From the NCBI GenBank assembly GCA_910577605.1, contig CAJTON010000028.1, positions 255 to 6,768 of the forward strand: a stretch of 6,514 nt of DNA. Reading direction: 5' to 3'. The DNA is from an uncultured Butyrivibrio sp. GTDB lineage: Bacteria; Bacillota; Clostridia; Lachnospirales; Lachnospiraceae. Both the position numbers and the translations under genes were made by a program. The notes below the pieces were generated by a model that did no database searches, was not told where the DNA came from, and saw nothing but the letters and a program-made list of their open reading frames with translations. This document shows, in pieces, positions 1 through 6,235 of the stretch (positions are counted from its first letter, which is position 1; the number at the start of each line of letters is the position of its first letter).

Positions 1-17
1 CAGTATAGATTCAATTT

Positions 18-91
18 GGCCCGATGGCTCAGTTGGTTAGAGCGCCGCCCTGTCACGGCGGAGGTCGTGGGTTCGAGTCCCATTCGGGTCG
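18..91 (+). tRNA. tRNA-Asp (anticodon GUC)
   Basis: The stretch folds as a complete cloverleaf. The acceptor stem GGCCCGA pairs with TCGGGTC (one G-U), the D stem is GCTC/GAGC, the anticodon stem CCGCC/GGCGG encloses the loop CTGTCAC, and the T arm carries TTCGAGT. The anticodon GTC lies at 52-54, so it reads aspartate GAC/GAU codons. The discriminator base is G91, as expected for tRNA-Asp. No CCA is encoded after it (the sequence continues TTATT), so the CCA end must be added by a nucleotidyltransferase. It is the first of three co-oriented tRNAs. Its promoter is not in the window, so the array may begin further left. Confidence 0.97.
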
Positions 92-99
92 TTATTTTG

Positions 100-126
100 C
101 AAGGTAAAATAGAATATTTTACTTTG
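100..126 (+). repeat. AT-rich inverted repeat between tRNA-Asp and tRNA-Val
   Basis: The arms CAAGGTAAAATA and TATTTTACTTTG (100-111 and 115-126) pair over 12 positions with one G-U, leaving a GAA loop. No T-run follows the hairpin, so it does not look like a normal intrinsic terminator. It lies in the 63-nt spacer between two tRNAs of the array, where it could be a processing structure in the precursor RNA. That role is inference. Confidence 0.6.
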
Positions 127-154
127 TAAAATGAAAATTGCTATAAAACAATTT

Positions 155-227
155 GGGATCTTAGCTCAGCTGGGAGAGCATCTGCCTTACAAGCAGAGGG
201 TCATAGGTTCGAGCCCTATAGGTCCCA
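155..227 (+). tRNA. tRNA-Val (anticodon UAC)
   Basis: A complete cloverleaf is visible. The acceptor stem GGGATCT pairs with AGGTCCC, the D stem is GCTC/GAGC, the anticodon stem TCTGC/GCAGA encloses CTTACAA, and the T stem ATAGG/CCTAT carries loop TTCGAGC. The anticodon TAC at 188-190 reads valine codons, chiefly GUA and GUG. The discriminator is A227 and no CCA is encoded. Only 9 nt (TTTTTATTT) separate it from the following tRNA-Leu, so the two are almost certainly processed from one transcript. A weak promoter-like element (TATAAA at 142-147) lies just upstream, but its -35 match is poor. Confidence 0.97.
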
Positions 228-236
228 TTTTTATTT

Positions 237-322
237 GCCGGAGTGGCGGAATTGGCAGACGCCCGGGACTTAAAATCCCGTGGGTAGTAATACCCGTACC
301 GGTTCGACCCCGGTCGCCGGCA
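237..322 (+). tRNA. tRNA-Leu (anticodon UAA)
   Basis: This is a class II tRNA with a long variable arm. The anticodon stem CGGGA/TCCCG encloses CTTAAAA, with anticodon TAA at 271-273. The variable arm forms GGGTA-GTAA-TACCC, and the T stem ACCGG/CCGGT holds TTCGACC. The acceptor stem GCCGGAG/CGCCGGC pairs at six of seven positions; the sixth pair is an A242-G316 mismatch. Discriminator A322 fits leucine, and no CCA is encoded. It reads UUA and UUG codons and is the last gene of the array before the terminator. Confidence 0.96.
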
Positions 323-343
323 TTAAAGTGTAAAGTATTATGA

Positions 344-384
344 GGTTCAGACTTTTGAAAAAGTTTGGATCTTTTTTGTTTTTT
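344..384 (+). terminator. Intrinsic terminator of the tRNA array
   Basis: A 12-bp stem (344-355 with 360-371, including four G-U pairs) closes on a TGAA tetraloop. It is followed at once by two runs of six T separated by one G (372-377 and 379-384). It lies 22 nt after the tRNA-Leu 3' end and before the degV promoter, so it should end the tRNA transcript. The opposite strand has only short A-to-T runs, so it is called for the plus strand only. Confidence 0.88.
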
Positions 385-479
385 GAGGAGTCGAGAATAA
401 TAGGATTTCTTAGTGGTTAAATTATATATTGCTTTGTGTGACGGTTTTTTGACGCAATTATAAAATATTTATAAAGTCA

Positions 480-508
480 TTGACAATGAGAAGTGAATAT
501 TTTATACT
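480..508 (+). promoter_or_regulatory. Sigma-A type promoter for the degV-family gene
   Basis: A perfect -35 TTGACA (480-485) and a -10 TATACT (503-508) are separated by exactly 17 bp, so transcription should begin near 515. The leader would then be about 33 nt. A weaker element just upstream (TTGACG at 449-454 with TATAAA at 470-475, spacing 15) could be a second start point. No operator or riboswitch-like structure is apparent in the 385-479 stretch. Confidence 0.85.
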
Positions 509-535
509 TTGAGATGTAGTAATGAAAACTACGTT

Positions 536-540
536 AGGAG
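536..540 (+). promoter_or_regulatory. Ribosome binding site fixing the degV start
   Basis: AGGAG sits 7 nt before the ATG at 548. This decides the start. The open frame reaches back to a TTG at 509, but that codon lies at the end of the -10 element and upstream of the predicted transcript start, so it cannot be used from this promoter. Confidence 0.85.
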
Positions 541-547
541 AGATGTT

Positions 548-1402
548 ATGAATAAGTCGAAAACTGCAATTTTAATGGACTCCGGCTGTGATTTGCCGAA
601 TGAACTGATAGAACGCTACGGCATTAAAGTGCTGCGGCTTAAAGTAATGTATGGGGATAAAATGTATTCCGACGGTGTGGATTTGGATCCGTTAGAGGTT
701 TACAGGAGATTTCCCGATGAGATTCCCAAGACTTCCACGCCCAATATGCAGGAGGTCACAGATATAATTGATGAGATCAGGGCGGAGGGCTACGAGAGGA
801 TAATAGCCGTAGCCATATCAAGTGAGCTGAGCGGAACATATAATGTCATTGCAATGACCTTGAGAGGAATCGAGGATATGCAGACATATGCGTATGACAC
901 AAAGAACATATCGATAGGCGCGGGGCTTTATGCGCTGTGGGCGGCACAGCAGCTTGACAAAGGCGTGAGCTTTGAAGAGGTTATTGCTGGACTTGAGCGC
1001 AAGATCCACGATTCCAAAGTATTCTTTTATATGGATACGCTGGATTACCTGCGCAAGGGCGGGCGTATAAGTCCGGCAGTCGCGGTCGTCGGAAAGGTGC
1101 TTGGAATAAAGCCGATTATTTCGTGTAATGACAAGGGCGTATATTATACGGTTGCCAAAATAAGAGGAGCCAAGAAAGGAATCGGCAAGCTCATGGAGGT
1201 TGCTATGGAGTTCGCGGACGGCAGGAAGTGTATGATAGGTCTTATGAACGGAGACGCTCCTGAGACCGCGGCGCAGGTCAGACCGATGATAAAAGAACAG
1301 TCGCCTAAGGGGGAGATCGTTGTTGATAAGCAGATAACCGCGACCATGGCGGTCCACACCGGACCGGGGCTTATAGGCATCGGAATCCTTTATACCGATT
1401 AA
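548..1402 (+). CDS. DegV family (fatty-acid-binding, FakB-like) protein
   Basis: The gene encodes 284 residues, the usual DegV length. DegV/FakB proteins bind a fatty acid and, with the kinase FakA, present it for phosphorylation to acyl-phosphate for phospholipid synthesis; which lipid this one carries cannot be told. Family hallmarks seen are the N-terminal MDSGCDLP (10-17), KTSTP (61-65), SSELSGTYN (91-99), the YMDTLDYLRKGGRIS block (161-175), KVLGIKPII (183-191) and the C-terminal HTGPGLIGIG (270-279). The Ser/Thr-rich KTSTP and SSELSG motifs belong to the carboxylate-binding region of the family. There is no signal peptide or membrane segment, so it is cytoplasmic. It has its own promoter and terminator and appears monocistronic. 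No fakA gene is in the window. The family call is secure, but the specific paralogue role is unknown. Confidence 0.95.
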   Translation: MNKSKTAILMDSGCDLPNELIERYGIKVLRLKVMYGDKMYSDGVDLDPLEVYRRFPDEIPKTSTPNMQEVTDIIDEIRAEGYERIIAVAISSELSGTYNVIAMTLRGIEDMQTYAYDTKNISIGAGLYALWAAQQLDKGVSFEEVIAGLERKIHDSKVFFYMDTLDYLRKGGRISPAVAVVGKVLGIKPIISCNDKGVYYTVAKIRGAKKGIGKLMEVAMEFADGRKCMIGLMNGDAPETAAQVRPMIKEQSPKGEIVVDKQITATMAVHTGPGLIGIGILYTD

Positions 1403-1459
1403 AATTATGAACTTTTGCGAGGGCGGAACCATGTTTTGAGGGCAGCGCACTTTACATTT

Positions 1460-1489
1460 TACGGATATCCTCGGATATCCGTATTTTTT
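1460..1489 (+). terminator. Intrinsic terminator of the degV-family gene
   Basis: The arms TACGGATATCC (1460-1470) and GGATATCCGTA (1473-1483) are perfect inverted repeats separated by TC, followed by six T (1484-1489). The inner octamer GGATATCC is itself palindromic and occurs twice in tandem. No T-run is present on the other strand. It lies 57 nt after the degV stop and upstream of the next gene's start, which argues against the longer start of the following frame at 1415. Confidence 0.92.
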
Positions 1490-1500
1490 GTCCGGCGGGC

Positions 1501-1529
1501 TTGCGGTGCGGGCATTTGGCTGATAAAAT
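1501..1529 (+). promoter_or_regulatory. Candidate extended -10 promoter for the PPDK-like gene
   Basis: TTGCGG (1501-1506) and TAAAAT (1524-1529) are spaced by 17 bp, and the -10 is preceded by TGA (1521-1523), an extended -10 TGn motif. The -35 match is only three of six, so the extended -10 would compensate. The predicted start is near 1536, giving a leader of about 26 nt. It is the best candidate in the short interval between the degV terminator and the next gene. Confidence 0.5.
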
Positions 1530-1538
1530 TTAATCAGC
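1519..1538 (+). repeat. 20-bp imperfect palindrome overlapping the -10 (possible operator)
   Basis: The half-sites GCTGAT (1519-1524) and ATCAGC (1533-1538) flank an AT-rich core, AAAATTTA. Pairing holds at every position except one A-A and the central AT. It covers the candidate -10 and predicted start site, a typical place for a repressor dimer. It could instead be a small hairpin at the 5' end of the message. No regulator gene in the window points to its ligand. Confidence 0.45.
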
Positions 1539-1540
1539 TT

Positions 1541-1554
1541 AAGGAGGCGAGGAG
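1541..1554 (+). promoter_or_regulatory. Double Shine-Dalgarno site for the PPDK-like gene
   Basis: AAGGAGG (1541-1547) is a near-perfect anti-16S match, but it ends 14 nt from the ATG at 1562. A second GGAG (1551-1554) has the usual 7-nt spacing. There is no other in-frame start codon between these and 1562, so 1562 is the supported start. Confidence 0.7.
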
Positions 1555-1561
1555 CGAGGAT

Positions 1562-3652
1562 ATGAAGGGAAGCTACGGACATCAGGTCGTTTCGACAAAA
1601 GCAAATACGCTGTATGCTTTGAGCAAGGTCATTACAAAATCGAAAATTGAAAAAATGTATATTCTTCCGGCGGCGGAGTATATGCGGGACAAACCGGGGA
1701 TTTTATCGGATATAGCGGGAAGATTCGGCGGAGACATGATCGTGGTCAGAAGCTCGTCGTCCAAGGAGGACAGCTTTAAGGCGTCAAACGCCGGTCATTA
1801 TAAAAGCGTGCTGGGGATTGATTCGGGAGATTTTGGACAGGTCGCCGACGCGGTGGAGCAGGTGCTTCAGTCGTACCGTGACGACGGTGAAGGCATTGAA
1901 AACGAGCAGGTGCTAATACAAAGGCAGGCGCAGGACGTGCGTTTCGGAGGCGTTGTTTTTACAAGGGATATTCAGGGCAGCCGCCCGTATTATCTCATAA
2001 ATTACGACGATCAGGGCTCGACGGATTCGGTGACGAGCGGATGCGGCGGAAAGACGCTTTGGATATTGAAAAATGCGGATTTCGCGGCGTTTGAGGAGCC
2101 GTGGAAAAGCCTTGTGACGGCTGTGCAGGAGATAGAGCTTTTTCTCAACGGAATGGCGCTTGATATTGAGTTTGCCATAAATTCAAGGGGAGAGGTGATT
2201 ATTTTTCAGGTAAGGCCGCTTGTCGCAAGCTACAAGCACGGTAAGGACATTGATGACTGGGAATTTTTTGAACGGTGCGACAGCATAAGGAACCAGTACA
2301 GAAGCAACGTCAACGTACTGGACGGTCAAAGAATGATGCTGTCGGATATGGCTTTCTGGAATCCGTCGGAAATAATCGGAACAAATCCGCGGGAGTTAGA
2401 GTATTCTCTGTACAGGGAGATCATAACCAAAAACGCGTGGAACCGGGGAATAGCTGAAATCGGGTACCGCAGACTTGACGAGGAGCTTATGTACAGACTT
2501 GGAAACAAGCCGTACATATGTCTTGAGTATTCTTTTTACAGCCTTATACCGCAGAGCGTTGACGAGGATCTTGCAAGGCGGCTCGTGGATTTTTACTGTG
2601 AAAGACTGCGCGCGGATACGACGGCTCACGATAAGATAGAATTTGAAATAGCGTACACCTCGTATGATTTTTGTACGGAAAAAAACAGCCGGATACTTTT
2701 GGAACACGGATTTTCGGAGGAGGAGAGGCGGAAGCTTCTTGACGCTCTCTTTGAGCTGACCGAAAAATGTGTCTGCGGATATGATGATATACTTGAAAAA
2801 GACCTTCTGTTTCTAAGACTTTTAAAGAATGTGCGGGAGCCGATAGAACAGGCGTTGGAATACGGCGGTCTTTCTGCGTCGGAAATGCTTAAAAATGTCC
2901 TTCGGCTCATAGAGGCGCTTACGGAATACGGTACGCCGCAGTTTACCAGACAGGCAAGGCTTGCTTTTATGGCGAGATCGTTTTGCAGGAGCCTTGTGGA
3001 GGCGGGATTTTTTACAGGGGAAGAAATGGATGCTTTTATGAAATCCATCAGTACCGTGTCGTCGCAGTTTGACAAGGATTTTGAAAAATTTTCGGACGGG
3101 CTTATGTCAAGAAGCGAGTTCAATGCAAAATACGGGCATCTGAGAAGCGGCACATATGATATAAGAACGGACAGATATGACAGGATGAGCATACGTCCGG
3201 TTTCGGGGAAAAGACGTACAGACGGAGAAGGCAGGAGCGCGTCGCTTGACTGCGCGCGGCTGGAAAAAGCTCTTGGAAGCATCGGGCTTAACATCGGGGC
3301 GAAGGATTTTGAACGTTTCCTGCGCGCGGCGACGGAGCAGAGGGAATATTTTAAATTTGAATTTACCAAAGCGCTGAGTCTTGTTCTGGAGCTTTTGATA
3401 ATTGTGGGCGAGGAGCTTGACATAAAGCGAAAGGAGCTTTCATGGCTTAGGATAGAAGACATAAACGAATGCATCAAAAACGGACCGGAAACGGATAGGG
3501 ACAGGCTTACCAAGCTTTTTGCCATGCGAAGAGACGAATATATCCTTAACCGTATGGTCATCGGACCGCGATATGGATACGACGGCGGTTTCGGAGGCGC
3601 GCCCGAATTTTATAACCTCAAAACGGGTCGAGGGCGAGGTGATAGTGCTTGA
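1562..3652 (+). CDS. PEP synthase/PPDK-like ATP-grasp protein, N-terminal part of a frameshifted gene
   Basis: The frame gives 696 residues from the ATG at 1562. Residues about 1-225 form the PPDK_N-type ATP-grasp domain. Visible landmarks are VVRSSSSKEDS (61-71), SNAGHYKSVL (75-84), the QVLIQRQAQDVRFGGVVFTRD segment (116-136), DIEFAI (201-206) and IFQVRPL (214-220). These bind ATP in enzymes that move the beta-phosphate to a catalytic histidine. Residues about 230-690 are a long charged, mostly helical region including DMAFWNPSEIIG (262-273) and KPYICLEYSFYSLIP (316-330), blocks I associate with uncharacterised PEP-synthase-like proteins. The substrate is unknown. The frame ends at TGA 3650-3652, before the phosphohistidine domain, which continues in the +1 frame. 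Its last 20 or so residues are therefore probably out-of-frame read-through. No membrane segment is seen. Confidence 0.85.
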   Translation: MKGSYGHQVVSTKANTLYALSKVITKSKIEKMYILPAAEYMRDKPGILSDIAGRFGGDMIVVRSSSSKEDSFKASNAGHYKSVLGIDSGDFGQVADAVEQVLQSYRDDGEGIENEQVLIQRQAQDVRFGGVVFTRDIQGSRPYYLINYDDQGSTDSVTSGCGGKTLWILKNADFAAFEEPWKSLVTAVQEIELFLNGMALDIEFAINSRGEVIIFQVRPLVASYKHGKDIDDWEFFERCDSIRNQYRSNVNVLDGQRMMLSDMAFWNPSEIIGTNPRELEYSLYREIITKNAWNRGIAEIGYRRLDEELMYRLGNKPYICLEYSFYSLIPQSVDEDLARRLVDFYCERLRADTTAHDKIEFEIAYTSYDFCTEKNSRILLEHGFSEEERRKLLDALFELTEKCVCGYDDILEKDLLFLRLLKNVREPIEQALEYGGLSASEMLKNVLRLIEALTEYGTPQFTRQARLAFMARSFCRSLVEAGFFTGEEMDAFMKSISTVSSQFDKDFEKFSDGLMSRSEFNAKYGHLRSGTYDIRTDRYDRMSIRPVSGKRRTDGEGRSASLDCARLEKALGSIGLNIGAKDFERFLRAATEQREYFKFEFTKALSLVLELLIIVGEELDIKRKELSWLRIEDINECIKNGPETDRDRLTKLFAMRRDEYILNRMVIGPRYGYDGGFGGAPEFYNLKTGRGRGDSA

Positions 3653-4583
3653 GGAGGAGCCGGAGGCGGACCTTACGGATAAGATAGTGGCGATACCCAA
3701 AGCCGATCCGGGCTATGAGTGGATCTTTACAAAGGGAATAAAAGGCTTTATAACCCAATACGGCGGCGTAGCGTCGCATATGGCAATACGCTGCGCGGAA
3801 TTTGAGATTCCGGCGGCGATAGGCTGCGGGGAAAAAATATACCAGTATGTCACGGGAATGAGCTATATCGATCTCGACTGCCGCAACGGGCGCATTGAGG
3901 AGGGCATACAGTATAAGAATCTGAGGGCGCTCATAACGCAGAGAGAGGGTGTGAATCAGTACGGGGACCCTACGGATGTTCTTGAAGCGGCGTATATAAG
4001 ATTTTATGAGCTGTTAGGGTTCATTCCCGCGCCTGTGTCCAATCATACCAAGAATTTCGAACTGCTGTTTGAAAGACCTGTCGATCTGCTGATCGTTGTG
4101 GGCGGCGGCTCGCTTGATCCCGTTTATTACGACAGGGAGCATGGGGACGAATTGCAGCCGCACAGGGATGCGACGGAGGAAAAGCTCATTAAATACTGCG
4201 TGGCTCACAAGATACCGATAATCGCGACTTGCCGGGGAATGCAGTATCTTAACGTACTTTACGGCGGAAAACTCGCGTACCATCCGAAGCTCAAGGTGAA
4301 AAGACCGCGGGGAGAGGACCATAAGGTATATCTTATAAAAGAGGAGCGGTTTATCAATGTGAACAATTATCATAAGGACTGTATTTATGAGGATTCGCTT
4401 GCGCCTTGTTTCACGCCTGTTGCGGTAGACACGGAAAACGGGGTCATTGAGGCGTACGAGTCGGAGGAAATGAAGATACTAGGAATACAGTGGCATCCTG
4501 AAAGACGTTTTGCCACCGCGAATTCACAGGAGGAAACTAGAAAGCTGGTGCTTGATTTTATAAGAAAGAATGTCGCCAAATAA
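3519..4583 (+). CDS. Phosphohistidine domain fused to class I glutamine amidotransferase, C-terminal part of the frameshifted gene
   Basis: The open frame runs from TTG 3519 to TAA 4581-4583 (354 codons). No ribosome site precedes the TTG or the ATG at 3573, so it is probably the continuation of the upstream frame, not an independent gene. Residues about 28-125 are a PEP-utiliser swivelling domain (PNFITSKRVEGE, then GGVASHMAIRCAEFEIPAAIG) with the expected phospho-acceptor His87 (codon 3777-3779). Residues about 136-354 are a class I glutamine amidotransferase resembling gamma-glutamyl-gamma-aminobutyrate hydrolases (peptidase C26). They show VVGGGSLDP (193-201), the nucleophile Cys238 in ATCRGMQYLN (codon 4230-4232), and His326 and Glu328 in GIQWHPE. 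All triad residues are present, so this half is not visibly decayed. No PEP/pyruvate TIM barrel is encoded. Confidence 0.83.
   Translation: MPCEETNISLTVWSSDRDMDTTAVSEARPNFITSKRVEGEVIVLEEEPEADLTDKIVAIPKADPGYEWIFTKGIKGFITQYGGVASHMAIRCAEFEIPAAIGCGEKIYQYVTGMSYIDLDCRNGRIEEGIQYKNLRALITQREGVNQYGDPTDVLEAAYIRFYELLGFIPAPVSNHTKNFELLFERPVDLLIVVGGGSLDPVYYDREHGDELQPHRDATEEKLIKYCVAHKIPIIATCRGMQYLNVLYGGKLAYHPKLKVKRPRGEDHKVYLIKEERFINVNNYHKDCIYEDSLAPCFTPVAVDTENGVIEAYESEEMKILGIQWHPERRFATANSQEETRKLVLDFIRKNVAK
3530..3604 (+). other. Frameshift junction in the PPDK-like/amidotransferase gene
   Basis: Upstream, the frame reads KLFAMRRDEYILNRM and looks genuine. From about 3603 the convincing protein (PNFITSKRVEGE, leading into the phosphohistidine domain) is in the +1 frame. 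The two frames overlap without stops from before 3519 to 3649, so the exact point cannot be fixed by eye. Candidate sites are the five-T run just upstream (3516-3520) and the TTT at 3590-3592. A small out-of-frame deletion is equally possible. Confidence 0.75.
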
Positions 4584-4595
4584 GGCGTGAAAAAT

Positions 4596-6221
4596 TCAGC
4601 GCAGGATGCGGAGCTTGCGGGCTATTCTGGCAAGCCTCATGCCCATAGGAAAATCAGGCATGTCCTTTTCTTTAAGACCGCCGAGCAGGAAAATCATTAT
4701 AAAATATACGGCGACGGCGATTACCATGCAGATAACGACAGACACGAAATTAGAGGTGTAGGAGCCTCCGAGGAGCTTTGAGGTCAGCATATGGGCGAGC
4801 CATGTAATGATTCCCATTACAGCGGAGGCGGCTGCCGGTATCAGAAAAGTCGTTCTGACCTCCTGACGGTAGTCCGCGAAGCGTCCGACAGAGATCCAGT
4901 TAAGGATGCATACGACAAGAGGAAAGGTTACGGTTCCGATAAGGAGGGCGTAAATTCCGAGGTTCGTAAATTTTAACAGAAACGCAACTAAAGCTACATG
5001 GAACGCAAGTGATACCGCCGCGTTTACAACGGGGCGGTTCATTTTGTCAAGCCCCTGAAGTGCGGCGTTCGTTATTGTGGAAAGCGCGTAGAAAACAACG
5101 GCTATCGAGCCGAATAACAGCATTCTTCCCGAAATTATATAGTCGGTGGACGGAAACAGCATACGCATTATAGGAGTGCCGAGTACGGTAAGACCGACTG
5201 CGCAGGGAAAGGCTATCACCATATTCACCTTTACGGCTACCGCTAGCTTGGCTTTGAAAGCCTTGTGGTTTCCTAAAGCTCTGAAGGACACGAGCGTGGG
5301 TATCATTGAGGACGCCATTGCTGAGGAGATCGCGTTCGGCACATTTATCAAAGTCCTGTATTTTGAATAGATGCTCACAAGGACTTTTTTGTCGTCCCCT
5401 GTGTAAAGCCGTCCGAAAAGCGTGCCGTCTATTATGCCGCTTGCCTGATATACAGCCTGACTCAGTATTATGGGAAGTATGGTTACGGCAAGCATTTTGC
5501 CGATCTCAGAGGCGGTGTCGTCGTGCGTGCCGCAGTCGTGAGAAAGATGCAGACGCATTCTAGGCATATAAGCCGCGAAAAGAAAAATAAGAAAGGCAAG
5601 TCCGGTCACCGCGCCCGCAAAGGTTCCCATGGTTCCGCCGGCAGCGCCCATTCCGGCGCGGTTGCCCTCGTTTGAGAATCTGACAAAAAGCCACGCGGCG
5701 AAAATACTGACGGCGGCGTTGAAGATCTGCTCTATGACCTGGGAAACGGCCGTCGGAATCATTGTTTTGCGGCTTTGGAAAAAACCGCGCATTGTTCCGG
5801 TTACGGCAACGACAAAAATCGTGGGGGAGAGGACACGAAGGGGCAGCGTAAGCCCCTCATATCCCGAAAAGCGTTCTATCTGAGGCGCCGCGAAAAATAT
5901 CACCGCCATCATCAACGCCCCGATAAAAGACGCGTAGATCATCGCAAGTTTGAAGATACGGTATCCGTTTTCGTATTCCTTTTTTGCGAATTTCGCTGAA
6001 AGCAGCTTTGACACCGCGAGCGGCATACTGTATGAGGAAAGGATCAGAGCAAAGGAGTACACCTCAAAGGCATAGCTATATAAGCCGTTGCTGTCGTCGC
6101 CTATAATGGCGGTCATGGGGCTTCTGTAAAGAAGTCCGATTATTCTTGACAGTACCGAAGCGGCGGCTAGTATTGTACCCTGTTTTATAAAATTTGAGCT
6201 TTTTGACTGGTTCTTTCCCAT
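4596..6221 (-). CDS. Polysaccharide/lipid-linked glycan flippase, SpoVB-like (MOP superfamily)
   Basis: A 541-residue, very hydrophobic protein with roughly 12-14 membrane segments, the normal size for oligosaccharide flippases of the MOP superfamily (the group holding SpoVB, MurJ and Wzx). Marks seen are the N-terminal ASVLSRIIGLLYRSPMTAIIGD (21-42), the GLYSYAFEVYSFAL segment (46-59), GTMRGFFQSRKTMIPTAVSQ (142-161) with VIEQ following, and NAALQGLDKMNRP (385-397). Such proteins move lipid-linked sugar intermediates across the cytoplasmic membrane; the cargo here is unknown. The C-terminus is short and basic (RLARIARKLRILR). It follows pyrG by 14 bp on the same strand and probably shares its transcript. 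The upstream sequence AAAGTGTGATTTAATT contains no good Shine-Dalgarno, so coupling to pyrG translation is possible. It could be the sporulation protein SpoVB itself or one of several paralogues. Confidence 0.9.
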   Translation of the reverse strand: MGKNQSKSSNFIKQGTILAAASVLSRIIGLLYRSPMTAIIGDDSNGLYSYAFEVYSFALILSSYSMPLAVSKLLSAKFAKKEYENGYRIFKLAMIYASFIGALMMAVIFFAAPQIERFSGYEGLTLPLRVLSPTIFVVAVTGTMRGFFQSRKTMIPTAVSQVIEQIFNAAVSIFAAWLFVRFSNEGNRAGMGAAGGTMGTFAGAVTGLAFLIFLFAAYMPRMRLHLSHDCGTHDDTASEIGKMLAVTILPIILSQAVYQASGIIDGTLFGRLYTGDDKKVLVSIYSKYRTLINVPNAISSAMASSMIPTLVSFRALGNHKAFKAKLAVAVKVNMVIAFPCAVGLTVLGTPIMRMLFPSTDYIISGRMLLFGSIAVVFYALSTITNAALQGLDKMNRPVVNAAVSLAFHVALVAFLLKFTNLGIYALLIGTVTFPLVVCILNWISVGRFADYRQEVRTTFLIPAAASAVMGIITWLAHMLTSKLLGGSYTSNFVSVVICMVIAVAVYFIMIFLLGGLKEKDMPDFPMGMRLARIARKLRILR

Positions 6222-6235
6222 AATTAAATCACACT

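Noticed and set aside
119..147. Internal promoter before tRNA-Val (TTACTT, 17 bp, TATAAA)
   Set aside because: The -35 match is weak and the region is very AT-rich, so chance matches are expected; it also overlaps the hairpin.
131..343. Open frame of 70 codons across the tRNA array
   Set aside because: It runs straight through tRNA-Val and tRNA-Leu and has no ribosome site; its residues are translated tRNA sequence.
509..547. Longer TTG start for the degV-family gene
   Set aside because: The TTG lies directly after the -10 element, upstream of the predicted transcript start, and lacks a ribosome site; ATG 548 has AGGAG at 7 nt.
1415..1561. Longer TTG start for the PPDK-like gene
   Set aside because: The extension would include the degV terminator and the candidate promoter, and its residues resemble no domain; ATG 1562 has good ribosome sites.
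818..1582. Long minus-strand frame opposite the degV gene
   Set aside because: It is antisense to a well-supported gene, crosses its terminator and shows no recognisable domain.
2626..3561. Minus-strand frame of 311 codons, rich in serine
   Set aside because: It is a shadow of the PPDK-like coding region. The Ser/Arg/Leu-rich composition is typical of the antisense of a GC-biased gene, and no domain is visible.
3636..3660. Programmed frameshift at the frame-1 TGA with the purine-rich stretch after it
   Set aside because: The domain homology is already in the +1 frame from about 3603, so a shift at the stop codon would come too late; the purine-rich stretch is also downstream, not upstream as in prfB.
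4791..5999. Several plus-strand frames of 60-85 codons under the flippase
   Set aside because: They are antisense to the flippase, with no ribosome sites and arginine- or serine-rich composition typical of shadow frames.
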